Positions 7,970-16,166 of a DNA stretch of 64,000 bases are shown here, in pieces. The notes beneath the pieces were generated by a model. That model was not told where the DNA came from and searched no databases. It was given only the letters and a program-made list of their open reading frames with translations. Source of the DNA: JAXLYX01 sp046351215 (lineage in GTDB: Bacteria > Myxococcota_A > Polyangia > Polyangiales > Houyiibacteriaceae); NCBI GenBank assembly GCA_046351215.1, contig JAXLYX010000006.1, positions 310,001-374,000 of the forward strand, given 5' to 3'. Numbering within the stretch: the stretch's first letter is position 1; each line of letters starts with the position of its first letter. The position numbers were made by a program, and so were the translations under genes.

Positions 7970-8629
7970 TCAGGTGTCGTCGGGCTCGTCGTCCATCGCT
8001 TGGAGGATCCGCGGCAACATCACGATCGCGCCGAGGAGGACGAGGACGAGCGCCCACACCCAGGGGGGCTGACCTCCGAGCCAGTCGAAGATCGTCCCGC
8101 CGACGTAGGCGCAGAGCCAGGTGCCCGGCACGATGCCGATCGCGGTGCCCACGAGGAAGTGGGACGTGCGCACGTTCGAGAGCCCGAGGAACCACGAGAC
8201 CGGCGGGATGAGGTAGAGGAAGAGCCTCATCAGGATCACGGCGACGAGCCCGTTCTTCGCGAGTCGCTCGTTCCAGCTCCGGACCCGCTTCGGGATCCGC
8301 TTCGCGACGTAGTCGCGGCCGACGGTCCGCGCGAGCAGGAAGCCGAGGTAGCTCCCGAACACGCCGACGAACATCCCGATCGCGAAGACGGCGTGGGGCG
8401 GGAAGACCAGCGGTGCCGGGATCAGGAAGACGATCGGCGGGACGCCGACGGCCGAGAGCAGGGAGACGAGGACGGCGAAGACCGACTCGCCGAGCCAGCT
8501 CGCACCGAGCACCGTGTGCGCATGCTCGGGATCCCGCAGGAGATCGAAGAGGCCGAGCCCCCACGAGGCGGCGAAGAGCGCTCCCCCGCCCAGCAGGAGA
8601 AGGAGATTCCGCCTCGCGACCCCGGTCAT
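7970..8629 (-). CDS. TVP38/TMEM64 (VTT-domain) family membrane protein
   Basis: 219 residues, integral membrane. An N-terminal helix (LLLLLGGGALFAAS) precedes a long helix pair with FLIPAPLVFPP, then GSYLGFLLARTVGRDYV and RLFLYLIPPVSWFLGL motifs, and a C-terminal helix. The G-x-x-x-G-F-L-LAR-x-x-GRD and FP-type re-entrant region match the SNARE-associated/VTT superfamily that includes DedA and TVP38. These proteins act in lipid scrambling or membrane homeostasis; the substrate here is unknown. The acidic C-terminus (MDDEPDDT) is cytosolic. It stands alone between divergently functioning genes. A DedA-branch paralogue occurs at 24552-25181. Confidence 0.82.
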   Translation of the reverse strand: MTGVARRNLLLLLGGGALFAASWGLGLFDLLRDPEHAHTVLGASWLGESVFAVLVSLLSAVGVPPIVFLIPAPLVFPPHAVFAIGMFVGVFGSYLGFLLARTVGRDYVAKRIPKRVRSWNERLAKNGLVAVILMRLFLYLIPPVSWFLGLSNVRTSHFLVGTAIGIVPGTWLCAYVGGTIFDWLGGQPPWVWALVLVLLGAIVMLPRILQAMDDEPDDT

Positions 8630-8711
8630 GACGGGCCCGACCCTACGATGGAGGGCCCGCGTCGTCGAGCGGACGTCGGGACGCGAGCGTGGCCGCGCTC
8701 CCTCCCGGCGC

Positions 8712-9323
8712 TCATCGGGCGCGCGTCTGCTCCGTCACGTAGAGGCTCGAGCGCGCGACACGGATCAGCTCGCGCACGACGCGCTCTTGCGTGCTCTTCG
8801 CGTCGGGGGCGCCCGAGAGCACGATCGAGAGGCGGTCGAGCAGGGCGACGCCGCTGACGACGAGCCCGGTCACCACGGTCGCGTACGCCTCCGAGTCCAC
8901 GTCGGGCCGCACCGAGCCCTTCGCGCGACCCTTGTCGAGCTGCTCGGCGACGAGCGCGATCCAGGGCTGGACGAAGGTCAGGAGGCGCTCGCGGAGATCG
9001 TCCGGACGATCGAGCGCCTCGCGCAGGATGAGCCGTGCGCGATCGGCATCCTCGAGGAAGAACGAAGTCATCGATTCCATCACGGCCTCGAACTGCTGCT
9101 CGCGGGCGGCGCGCAGGAGGATGTGCGGGATGACGTCGTTCCAGCGGGCGAGGACTTCGTCCAGGACGGCCTGTCGAAGGGCCTCCTTCGACTCGAAGTG
9201 GTAGAGCAGGCTCGGCTTCTTGATGCCGACCGCATCCGCCACCTCCTGCACGGAGGTGCCGTCGAAGCCCTTCGCCGCGAAGAGCTTGGTCGCCTCCTTC
9301 AGGATCTGCCCGCGGACGTCCAT
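8712..9323 (-). CDS. TetR family transcriptional regulator
   Basis: About 203 residues from the ATG at 9323. The N-terminal 50 residues are a TetR HTH: ILKEATKLFAAKGFDGTSVQEVADAVG then a recognition helix of the KKPSLLYHFESKEAL type. The C-terminal part is all-helical and would bind a ligand. The gene lies divergent to the DUF4202/Rdx pair, and the intergenic region holds a perfect 10-bp inverted repeat 21 bases upstream of its start, suitable as its operator, so it probably represses itself and perhaps its neighbours. The frame stays open upstream to 9734 but that part crosses the operator and is rejected. Confidence 0.9.
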   Translation of the reverse strand: MDVRGQILKEATKLFAAKGFDGTSVQEVADAVGIKKPSLLYHFESKEALRQAVLDEVLARWNDVIPHILLRAAREQQFEAVMESMTSFFLEDADRARLILREALDRPDDLRERLLTFVQPWIALVAEQLDKGRAKGSVRPDVDSEAYATVVTGLVVSGVALLDRLSIVLSGAPDAKSTQERVVRELIRVARSSLYVTEQTRAR

Positions 9324-9344
9324 GTCTCTACCTTCTGGTCGGCT

Positions 9345-9368
9345 ATTGTCTACCAAACGGTAGACAAT
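9345..9368. promoter_or_regulatory. Perfect inverted repeat, probable TetR operator
   Basis: ATTGTCTACC, four-base spacer AAAC, then GGTAGACAAT: both 10-base arms match exactly. The site lies between the divergent TetR gene (start 9323) and the DUF4202 gene (start 9493), in a noticeably less GC-rich patch. Arm size and position are typical of TetR-family autoregulatory operators. Confidence 0.85.
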
Positions 9369-9492
9369 GCAACCCGCTCCGCGCCGATTCCGCGGCCGCC
9401 CGCACCAGGGGGCGGAAGCCGCAGGATCCATGCGGAAATCCCCTTCCGGCCGGGGCTCGCGAACTCGTCCGGTCCGACCCAGAATGGGGGCC

Positions 9493-10086
9493 ATGACCGA
9501 CAGCCGCACCCGTTTCCTCGATGCCCTCGCCCGCATCGACGCCGTGAACGCCGACGATCCCGCGCTCGAGCTCGTCGACGGGAAGCCCGAGCCGAAGGAG
9601 CTCGTGTACGGACGTCGGATGAGCGCCGTGCTCGACCGCCTCGTGCCCGACGCGAGCGAGCCGCTCCGGCTCGCGGTTCGCGCCCAGCACGTCGGACGCT
9701 TCCGCGTTCCGCGCGGCCGGTACCCGGAGGGCAAGGTGGGCTATCTCGAGTGGCGTCGGGACCAGGGACGCATGCACGCCGAGATCGCGGGCTCGATCCT
9801 CCGCGAGGTCGGCTACGACGAGGCGACCATCGACCGCGTGCAGTTCCTGCTCCAGAAGAAGGCGCTGCGCACGGACGCCGAGACCCAGACGCTCGAGGAC
9901 TGCGCCTGCCTCGTCTTCCTCGAGCACCATTTCCTCGAGTTCGCGGCCAGCCAGCCCGAGGAGAAGGTGATCGACATCGTGCGGAAGACCTGGGGCAAGA
10001 TGAGCGAGCGGGGCCACGCGGCCGCGCTCGCCCTGCCGCTCGGCGACGACGCGAAGCGCCTCGTCGGAAAGGCCCTCGCGCCATGA
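9493..10086 (+). CDS. DUF4202 domain-containing protein
   Basis: About 197 residues. The sequence matches the DUF4202 family in overall motif order: RFLDALARIDAVNADDP at the N-terminus, a central RAQHVGRFRVPR with conserved His, YLEWRRDQGRMHAE, then a LEDCACLVFLEHHFLEF segment. The repeated His/Asp positions suggest an HD-like helical metal or phosphate-binding fold, but no reaction is established for the family. The ATG at 9493 begins the conserved region. The stop overlaps the next start (ATGA), so it forms a two-gene operon with the SelW-like protein, opposite the TetR gene. Confidence 0.85.
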   Translation: MTDSRTRFLDALARIDAVNADDPALELVDGKPEPKELVYGRRMSAVLDRLVPDASEPLRLAVRAQHVGRFRVPRGRYPEGKVGYLEWRRDQGRMHAEIAGSILREVGYDEATIDRVQFLLQKKALRTDAETQTLEDCACLVFLEHHFLEFAASQPEEKVIDIVRKTWGKMSERGHAAALALPLGDDAKRLVGKALAP

Positions 10087-10370
10087 CCGCGCCGCGGAAG
10101 CCGCGCGTCGAGATCGAGTACTGCACCCAATGCGGCTGGCTCCTGCGCGCCGCGTGGATCGCGCAGGAGCTCCTCACGACGTTCTCGACGGAGCTCGGGG
10201 AGGTCGCGCTCGTGCCGGGCACGGGGGGCGTCTTCGAGGTCCGCGTCGACGGCGAGGACGTCTGGTCGCGGAAGGGCGAAGGACGCTTCCCGGAGGCCAA
10301 GGAGATCAAACAGCGCGTCCGGGATCGCGTGGATCCCGAGCGCGACCTCGGCCACTCCGACCGGAAGTGA
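10083..10370 (+). CDS. SelT/SelW/SelH (Rdx) family protein
   Basis: 95 residues. The motif EIEYCTQCGW near residues 10-18 is the thioredoxin-like CxxC of the Rdx family, here with Cys at the position that is selenocysteine in selenoproteins, so no recoding is needed. FSTELGEVALVPGTGGVFEV and VWSRKGEGRFPEAKEIKQRVRD follow the family fold (beta-alpha-beta-beta-beta-alpha). The family is thought to act in thiol redox control. It is translationally coupled to the DUF4202 gene through an ATGA overlap. Confidence 0.9.
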   Translation: MTAPRKPRVEIEYCTQCGWLLRAAWIAQELLTTFSTELGEVALVPGTGGVFEVRVDGEDVWSRKGEGRFPEAKEIKQRVRDRVDPERDLGHSDRK

Positions 10371-10379
10371 GGGCGCGCC

Positions 10380-11198
10380 TCAGCTGCCGCCGAGCTTCTC
10401 CATCCACTCGCGGTTCCGGGCCTCGCGCGAGAGCTTCACGAACGAGGTCGGGAAGAAGCGCTTGATGGCCCAGGCGACCTTCCCGTCGATCTGCGGGAAG
10501 AGGTAGATGTCGCCGCGGTCGGCGGCGGCGAGCGCGAGCTTCGCGACCTCCTCGGGCGTGCGCGCCTTGCCGCGCGAGGCCGCCTTCACGGCGAGCTTCC
10601 GCTGGATCTCCGGCGCCTGCATGGCGTTGAAGATGTTCGTGCGCACCCCGGTGGGGCAGAGCACCGTCGTCGTGATCCCGAACTTCCCGAGCTCGGCCGC
10701 CATCGTCTCCGAGAGCGCGATGATCGCGGCCTTCGTGGTGTTGTAGGGGGCCGTCTCGGGCGTCGAGATGATGCCGGAGATCGAGGCGACGTTCAGGAAC
10801 TTGCCGCCGCCGTTCGCCTTGAAGCGGGGCGTGAAGACGTGGGCTCCGTGGATCGTCCCCCAGAGGTTCACGCCGACGATGAAGCGCCAGTGGTCGATCG
10901 GGATCTCTCCGAGGTTGCCGCCGATCATCACGCCCGCGTTGTTGATGCACAGGTCCGTGGGCCCGTGAAGACGCTCGGCGACCTCCGCGGCATGCTCGAC
11001 GTCTTCGAGCTTGCTCACGTCGCAACGCACTGCGTGCGCGCGGCCTCCCGCCTGCTTCACGAGCTCGACGGTCTCCTGCGCGCCCTTCTCGTCGACGTCG
11101 GTGACGAGCACCGCCGAGCCGCGACGTCCGAGCTCCACCGCGAACGCCCGTCCGATGCCCGAACCCGCGCCCGTCACCACCGCATGATACGCCCGCAT
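10380..11198 (-). CDS. Short-chain dehydrogenase/reductase (SDR)
   Basis: About 272 residues from the ATG at 11198, which follows AGGGGAG. The Rossmann motif TGAGSGIG is at residues 9-16, an Asp after beta-2 (VTDVDEKG) suggests NAD(H) preference, NNAG is present, and the catalytic Ser and YxxxK appear as ASISG...YNTTKAA. A C-terminal extension (FPQIDGKVAWAIKRFFPTSFVKLSRE) with basic and aromatic residues resembles SDRs acting on lipids near membranes. The gene follows, after 145 bases, an acyl-CoA synthetase/SCP2 run on the same strand, so a lipid substrate is a fair guess; the substrate is not identified. Confidence 0.88.
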   Translation of the reverse strand: MRAYHAVVTGAGSGIGRAFAVELGRRGSAVLVTDVDEKGAQETVELVKQAGGRAHAVRCDVSKLEDVEHAAEVAERLHGPTDLCINNAGVMIGGNLGEIPIDHWRFIVGVNLWGTIHGAHVFTPRFKANGGGKFLNVASISGIISTPETAPYNTTKAAIIALSETMAAELGKFGITTTVLCPTGVRTNIFNAMQAPEIQRKLAVKAASRGKARTPEEVAKLALAAADRGDIYLFPQIDGKVAWAIKRFFPTSFVKLSREARNREWMEKLGGS

Positions 11199-11343
11199 GT
11201 CGACTCCCCTCGGCCCCACGAGCCGCTCTCGGTTGGTGCTCCCGCCTTCGAACGCGACGCCCGCGTCGTCGCCCCGGGGCTTCCTCGATGTGCACCACGC
11301 CGTCTCGCTCGTCTAGCCCTCCCTGCGAGGCCGCGCATCCGTG

Positions 11344-11847
11344 TCAGCGGCGGCCCGTGCGAGCGTGCTCGCGGAACGAATGCCCCGTGCGCGAGGCGCG
11401 GAGCGCGAAGTCGAGCCAGGCGTTCGTCACGCGGCCTCCGGAGCCCGCGGCCGCGCGCAGCGTGTCGAGGTGGTCGACGAAGCCCTGGACGAGCTGCAGG
11501 CCGTCCGCGGGACCGTGGAGCTCGAGCTCCCCCTTCTCGAGGAGCTCGAGAGGCGAGGCGTCGTGCGTGACGAGCGCGAAGAAGGCGGGCACGGAGCAGC
11601 GGATGCGCCCGAGGGGGCGGTCGGACGTGCCGTGCCGGACGCGGAGCGTCTTCGGCCCGAGGACGAACACGAACGAGGCCGCGTCCGGCCCTTCGAGCTC
11701 CCACGCGATCTCGCCTTCGAGCCCCGCGAGCGCGCGGGCCATCGGCGCGAGCTTCCTCGCATCGAGCGACGAAGTGACGATGAGCGGCTCGAAGACGATC
11801 GAGACCCCCGGATTCACGCCCACGGGCAAGAGCCGTCGACGAATCAC
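11344..11847 (-). CDS. SCP2-like sterol/lipid-binding domain protein
   Basis: About 167 residues, GTG start at 11847 after a G-rich stretch. The central region (WELEGPDAASFVFVLGPKTLRVRHG, then ...ALVTHDASPLELLEKGELELHGPADGLQLVQGF spread over about 90 residues) has the alternating strands and the helix-rich end of SCP2 lipid carriers, in particular the K/G-x-L-x-x-x-G-x-x step. No catalytic motif is visible. It lies 21 bases after the DUF309 gene and ends the OsmC-acyl-CoA synthetase-DUF309 run, which fits a role in carrying acyl or sterol-like lipids. A second, clearer SCP2 protein is at 36798-37136. Confidence 0.6.
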   Translation of the reverse strand: MIRRRLLPVGVNPGVSIVFEPLIVTSSLDARKLAPMARALAGLEGEIAWELEGPDAASFVFVLGPKTLRVRHGTSDRPLGRIRCSVPAFFALVTHDASPLELLEKGELELHGPADGLQLVQGFVDHLDTLRAAAGSGGRVTNAWLDFALRASRTGHSFREHARTGRR

Positions 11848-11868
11848 TCGGATACCCCCGGGGTCAGC

Positions 11869-12270
11869 CTATCGCCCTCGGGGACCGTCCGGCAAGGAGC
11901 GTCCGCCTCGTGGCCGGCGGGAGCCGAGCGAGGGGAGGGTCACGGGGGGAGCCGACGCCGCCCCCTCGACCCGGGCCCGCAGCGTCTCCGACAGCCGCTC
12001 CGCGACCTCGAGGAGAAGCGGCACGTCGACGCCCTCGACCTCGTCCGGCAGCGATTCGAGCTTCACCCGCGCACGCGCGAGCACGGCCGCGGCCCCGCCG
12101 ACGCGCACGCCGGAGACGAGCTTGTGGCCGACGGCCCCGAGCTGCGCGAGGGCGTGGAGGAGGGTGCGCCGGTCCCCCGGTGGAGTCTCCCTCCACGCCG
12201 CCTCGAAGGCTTCGTGAGCGGCGAGGGGCTCGCCCCGATTCCAGGCGGCGAAGCCCTCGTCCAGGCTCAA
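11869..12270 (-). CDS. DUF309 domain-containing protein
   Basis: 133 residues, TTG start at 12270 overlapping the acyl-CoA synthetase stop (TTGA). The N-terminal half carries the DUF309 signature: a short GFAAWNRGEPLAAHE segment, then AFEAAWRETP and a LHALAQLGAVGHKL helix, equivalent to the family's EAHE-x-x-E-x-x-W core. The C-terminal 40 residues are Pro/Arg/Gly-rich and not part of the domain. The function of DUF309 is unknown. Overlap with the synthetase gene implies co-translation. Confidence 0.75.
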   Translation of the reverse strand: MSLDEGFAAWNRGEPLAAHEAFEAAWRETPPGDRRTLLHALAQLGAVGHKLVSGVRVGGAAAVLARARVKLESLPDEVEGVDVPLLLEVAERLSETLRARVEGAASAPPVTLPSLGSRRPRGGRSLPDGPRGR

Positions 12271-14096
12271 ATGCGGAGCTTCCCGGCGCCGATCGACTCG
12301 TAGGCGGCGGCCGTCAGCGGCACGTAGCTCTGGGCCTGCTCGTCACGGATGTAGAGCGCGTCCTTCACGAGCTTCGGATCCGCACCCTCGCGCTTGAGCG
12401 CGCCCTTCTGGTGCTTGAACGTGCTCGTCGTCTCGATGCGCTCGAGGATCCGGACGAAGCGCGGCTGGGCGTAGGGCGCGAGCTCCTGCGCGACGTGGAA
12501 GAAGTCCTTCCCGTCGAAGTCGCCCTCGAGCACGACGGCGGCGAGCCCGAACTGGCCGTCGAGCGGCGGCACGCGCACTCCGACCACGTTGATCTCGCCG
12601 ATGCCCTTGGACTTCGAGAGCACGTCGGCGACCTCGTTCGTCGAGACGTTCTCGCCCTTGCAGCGGAAGGTGTCTCCGATGCGATCGACGAACTGGTAGA
12701 AGCCGAGCACGTCGCGACGGAGGAGATCGCCCGTGCGGAAGTAGCGGTCGCCGGGCTCGAAGACGTTGGTCATGATCTTCGACTGCGTGGCCTTCGGATC
12801 CGTGTAGCCCTTGAACTTGAGGCCCGCCAGCGGCATGCGCTCGGGCAGCCAGATCAGGAGCTCGCCGGTCTCGCCCGCTTCGGCGGGGAGGCAGTAGCCG
12901 TGGTCGTTCTTCACGTGCTCTTCGCTCTCCACGTCGAACTTCGCGAGGTGGAGCAGGCCGAAGCCGTTGAAGGGCATGCGACCGACCGAGCCCTCGAGCC
13001 CGGAGAGGTTGAAGATGGCGCCGGGCGCCTCGGTCGCCGTGTAGAACTCCCGGATGTCCGCGATGCCGAAGCGCGACTGGAACGGCCCCCAGACGTCCGG
13101 ACGCAGTCCGTTGCCGACCGCGACGCGGAGCCGGTGCTGCCGGTCGTCCGGGCTCGGCGGCGTGTGCACGAGGTATCGGCAGATCTCGCCGATGTAGATC
13201 ATGGCCGTCGCGTCGTAGCGCCGGATGTCGTGCAGGAAGTTCCGCGCGCTGAACTCCTCGCGCAGGGCCATCGGGACGCGGTGGGCGATGGCCGAGCCCG
13301 CGCCGATGAGGAGCGCGCTCGCGTGGTAGAGCGGGAGCGCCGAGTAGAGCTTGTCGCCCCGCTCGTAGGCGAAGAGGACGCGGCCGAAGAGCAGGCCGGC
13401 CGAGATCGCGCGTGCGTGGGAGACGCGGCAGGGCTTCGGCAGGCCGGTCGTGCCCGAGGTGTAGATGTAGACGAAATCGTCGTTCTTGTCGACGCGTGCG
13501 GGCGGGTACGGGAAGGCGTCGATGCGACGGAGCGCCTGCTCGAGCTCCGACTCCGGGGTGCCGTAGCCGAGGATGACGCCGCCGTCCGCGAGCAGGTCGG
13601 GCGAGACCACGCCCTCGAAGACGTGGCTCACGAGCGCGACGCGCGCCTTGCTGGTCTTCCACGCGTGCGCGAGCGGTGCGCCGATCAGGTTGTAGTTGAT
13701 GAGCGCCGCGGTCGCGCCGACGCGCGAGATGCCGAGCACGAGCGCCACGTAGAGCGGCGAGTTCTTGCCCATCAGCACGACGGCGTCGCCCTGACGCACG
13801 CCGTGGCTCGCGAGCAGGCGAGCGATCTTCGACGAGAGGCGATCGAGCTCGCTCCACGTGAGCTTCGCGTCGTCCATCTCGAAGGCGAGCTCGTGCGGAG
13901 CCTCCTTCGCGTTCTCGAGGACGAGCGAGAGCAACGTCGGATTGTGGAGCGCGGTCGCCTTGACCAGGTTCGGAAGGACGTTGCCGACGAGGTCGGGAAC
14001 GAGACCGAGCTCGGCCTTGAGGGCGGGCCAGAGGGGGCTGTCCACGCGCGCGGCGGCCTGGACGTACTGGGCGAGGCGGGAGAGAGACGGCTTCAC
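12267..14096 (-). CDS. Long-chain fatty-acid-CoA ligase (FATP/FadD6-like)
   Basis: 609 residues. The ANL-superfamily signatures are complete: the AMP/P-loop YIYTSGTTGLPK, a FYTATEAP motif, YRTGDL-type (YFRTGDLLRR) and the late DRIGDTFRCKGENVST hinge with the C-terminal lysine region TSTFKHQKGALK. The order and the long N-terminal segment before LAFEMDD match the FATP/very-long-chain branch, which forms acyl-CoA from fatty acid, ATP and CoA via acyl-AMP. No transmembrane segment is predicted with certainty. GTG start at 14096; AGGA lies nearby. It is 12 bases downstream of osmC-like and overlaps DUF309. Confidence 0.92.
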   Translation of the reverse strand: MKPSLSRLAQYVQAAARVDSPLWPALKAELGLVPDLVGNVLPNLVKATALHNPTLLSLVLENAKEAPHELAFEMDDAKLTWSELDRLSSKIARLLASHGVRQGDAVVLMGKNSPLYVALVLGISRVGATAALINYNLIGAPLAHAWKTSKARVALVSHVFEGVVSPDLLADGGVILGYGTPESELEQALRRIDAFPYPPARVDKNDDFVYIYTSGTTGLPKPCRVSHARAISAGLLFGRVLFAYERGDKLYSALPLYHASALLIGAGSAIAHRVPMALREEFSARNFLHDIRRYDATAMIYIGEICRYLVHTPPSPDDRQHRLRVAVGNGLRPDVWGPFQSRFGIADIREFYTATEAPGAIFNLSGLEGSVGRMPFNGFGLLHLAKFDVESEEHVKNDHGYCLPAEAGETGELLIWLPERMPLAGLKFKGYTDPKATQSKIMTNVFEPGDRYFRTGDLLRRDVLGFYQFVDRIGDTFRCKGENVSTNEVADVLSKSKGIGEINVVGVRVPPLDGQFGLAAVVLEGDFDGKDFFHVAQELAPYAQPRFVRILERIETTSTFKHQKGALKREGADPKLVKDALYIRDEQAQSYVPLTAAAYESIGAGKLRI

Positions 14097-14108
14097 GGTG
14101 CGGCGATC

Positions 14109-14558
14109 CTAGCCCAGATCGATACGCACGCGACACCGTACGGAGCTCGCGATGAAACAATTCCGATGGGCCAGATCGTGGAGCTTTCGGAGCTCCTCCG
14201 TGGATACCGCGACGCCCTCGCCGAATTCGACCTTCGGGGTCAAGACGACGTCCGTCACGGCCAGTCGGCCCTCCTCGTTCTTCGCGAGCGTGCCGACGGC
14301 GCGGTCCTCGTAGCGGACGACGGCGAGGCGCTTGCGCGCCGCCACCGAGAGGAAGGTCAGCATGTGGCAGCTCGCGAGCGCCCCGACCAGCAGCTCCTCG
14401 GGATTGGTGCGGCCCGGGTCGCCGTGGAATTCCGCGGCGGCGGAGGCGGCGATCACCCCTCCCGAGCCCGGGGCGAGGGCATGGGCCCGGGAGAAGGTGT
14501 CGTAGGTGAAGGGCTCGGAGCCGGTGGTCCAGGTGACGGTGGCGACGTGTTCCGACAT
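14109..14558 (-). CDS. OsmC family protein
   Basis: About 149 residues from the ATG at 14558. The OsmC fold is evident: an N-terminal beta sheet with TVTWTTG, the ELLVGALASCHMLTFL helix carrying the first active-site Cys, and a late LAHRNCFIASSV with the second Cys. The two cysteines reduce organic or lipid hydroperoxides in this family. It sits just upstream of a fatty acyl-CoA ligase (12-base gap) and 39 bases after an FAD oxidoreductase, so repair of peroxidised lipids alongside their activation is a reasonable reading of the operon. Confidence 0.92.
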   Translation of the reverse strand: MSEHVATVTWTTGSEPFTYDTFSRAHALAPGSGGVIAASAAAEFHGDPGRTNPEELLVGALASCHMLTFLSVAARKRLAVVRYEDRAVGTLAKNEEGRLAVTDVVLTPKVEFGEGVAVSTEELRKLHDLAHRNCFIASSVRCRVRIDLG

Positions 14559-14597
14559 GGGCCCCAGATGGGGCTCGCCGTGCCCCGGCACAAGGCC

Positions 14598-15956
14598 TCA
14601 GCCGCGGGAGCCCAGGCTCTCGAGGTAGCGTCGGTAGCTGCCGGGGTACTCGATGGCGTCCCACCGCGCCTTGACGAAGTCGAGGATGCGCCGCGCCGTC
14701 TCCGGCTCGACCGTGCGCTCGGCGATCACCGCCTCGAGGATGCGGCGCACGCTCTCGCGGGTCTCGAGCGCCGGATCGGGGATGAGGCCCTCCGGCTCGC
14801 CTTCGTCGGCGACGCCGAGGAAGTCCTCGATGACGAAGCTCGCCACTTCCTCCGCGTTCTCGCGGCTGTCCCGGATGTTCCCCTTGCCGGTGAGCACGTT
14901 GCCGAGGCCGAAGAGGTGGGGCACGCCACGGATCCGGCCCGTCGTGAAGTCCTCGTAGTCGTAGAGCTCGCCCTTCGTCGGCACGCCGGGGATCGGGTAG
15001 GGCACCGAGCCGATCGACGAGATGACCATGGGGCCGCGGAGCTCGAACTCCGAGCCCGCGACCGGCTCGACGCCGCGTCCCTCGACGCGGTTGCGGAGGC
15101 AGCGCAGGCCGACGAGCCGATCGCCGTCGACGATCGGAGCCACGGGGGAAGCGAGGCCCTCGAAGCGGACGGCGTACTTCCGCTCGACGCGCTCCATGAT
15201 CTTCACGCGCGCGTTCTCGGCCTTCGCGATCTGCTCGGGCGAGCTCCCGGAGACCGCCGCGAGCGGCATGTCCTGCTTGCGTCGCCGGTACACGAGGGTG
15301 CAGCCGTGGATGCCGAGCTCTTCCTGGGCGATCCCGTACTTCTTCAGCGTCTCGGGGATTCCGTCGATCTCGAGCTGGACCACGTCGACCTCGATGCCGC
15401 GCTTCCGGAGAGCGCGTGCGTAGAGCTCGAGGTTCACGATCTTCGCCACGTCGACGGAGGCGAGGCCGCCGCCGACGACGATCGTCCGATCGTGGACCTC
15501 GAACCCGGGCCCTTCGTATCCGGGCTCGTGGTAGTGGTTGAACCACTGCACGAAGGCGTTCTGGTACGCGAGGCCCTTGCCGACGTACGCGTCGACGCCC
15601 GGGATGCCGAGCGGACGGTCGCGCCAGGCGCCGTTGGCGAGGAGCACGGCGCTGAAGCCGAGGTCGTGGACGAGGGTCTCGAACGAGACGTCCCGACCGA
15701 TCGAGGTCTTCGGGACGAAGAGCACGCGCGGGTTCGAGAGGTTCTCGTCGATCTTCGCGTATTCCTGGTGCCGGAGCTTCTCGTGCCAGCGAGGCAGGCC
15801 GTCCTCGATCTTGCCGTAGGGCTTCGTCCCTTGCTCGAACACGACTGCGATCGCTCCGTGCCGGGCGCAGACGGCCGCGGCTTCGGATCCGGCGACCGCC
15901 CCGCCGACGATCGCGACGACGGGTATGGGCACGGTGGGGCTCTCCGGGAGCGCCAT
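14598..15956 (-). CDS. FAD-dependent NAD(P)-binding oxidoreductase, adrenodoxin reductase/GltD-like
   Basis: 452 residues. The FAD-binding motif VAIVGGAVAGSEAA is N-terminal, followed by a GKIEDGLPRWH segment like the YGIP/F-x-x-PK region of glutamate synthase small subunits and adrenodoxin reductases. A second nucleotide motif, TIVVGGGLASVDVAKI, sits near residues 160-175, and GLGNVLTGKGNIRDS closes the FAD site. No iron-sulfur cysteines are present, so it is a free reductase that would pass electrons from NAD(P)H to a ferredoxin or similar partner. It heads the OsmC/acyl-CoA ligase gene run. Confidence 0.85.
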   Translation of the reverse strand: MALPESPTVPIPVVAIVGGAVAGSEAAAVCARHGAIAVVFEQGTKPYGKIEDGLPRWHEKLRHQEYAKIDENLSNPRVLFVPKTSIGRDVSFETLVHDLGFSAVLLANGAWRDRPLGIPGVDAYVGKGLAYQNAFVQWFNHYHEPGYEGPGFEVHDRTIVVGGGLASVDVAKIVNLELYARALRKRGIEVDVVQLEIDGIPETLKKYGIAQEELGIHGCTLVYRRRKQDMPLAAVSGSSPEQIAKAENARVKIMERVERKYAVRFEGLASPVAPIVDGDRLVGLRCLRNRVEGRGVEPVAGSEFELRGPMVISSIGSVPYPIPGVPTKGELYDYEDFTTGRIRGVPHLFGLGNVLTGKGNIRDSRENAEEVASFVIEDFLGVADEGEPEGLIPDPALETRESVRRILEAVIAERTVEPETARRILDFVKARWDAIEYPGSYRRYLESLGSRG

Positions 15957-16166
15957 GATTCTCCTGGCCGTGCGGGGTGTGGGCGTGCCCCGCGCGACCG
16001 GGGCACTCTACACCGCTCGTCGTCGCGTCACCACGGCATGAACGCCCCTCGCGCCCCGCGGGCGCCGCAGACCGCCGTCGGTCGCCCGGACGGGCGAAAG
16101 GCCGTGTCGGCTGGCCAATCCACGGATTCGGCCGTAACCTCCGGCCACCGAAGAAGAGGAGCACGC

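Noticed and set aside
12343..16164. A long minus-strand frame of about 1270 codons over the FAD oxidoreductase and ligase
   Set aside because: Different frame from the recognised enzymes and Arg/Pro-rich; a GC-bias shadow.
15957..16166. infA upstream region considered for a riboswitch
   Set aside because: A few short GC-rich stems occur by chance in such sequence; no known riboswitch core was recognised.
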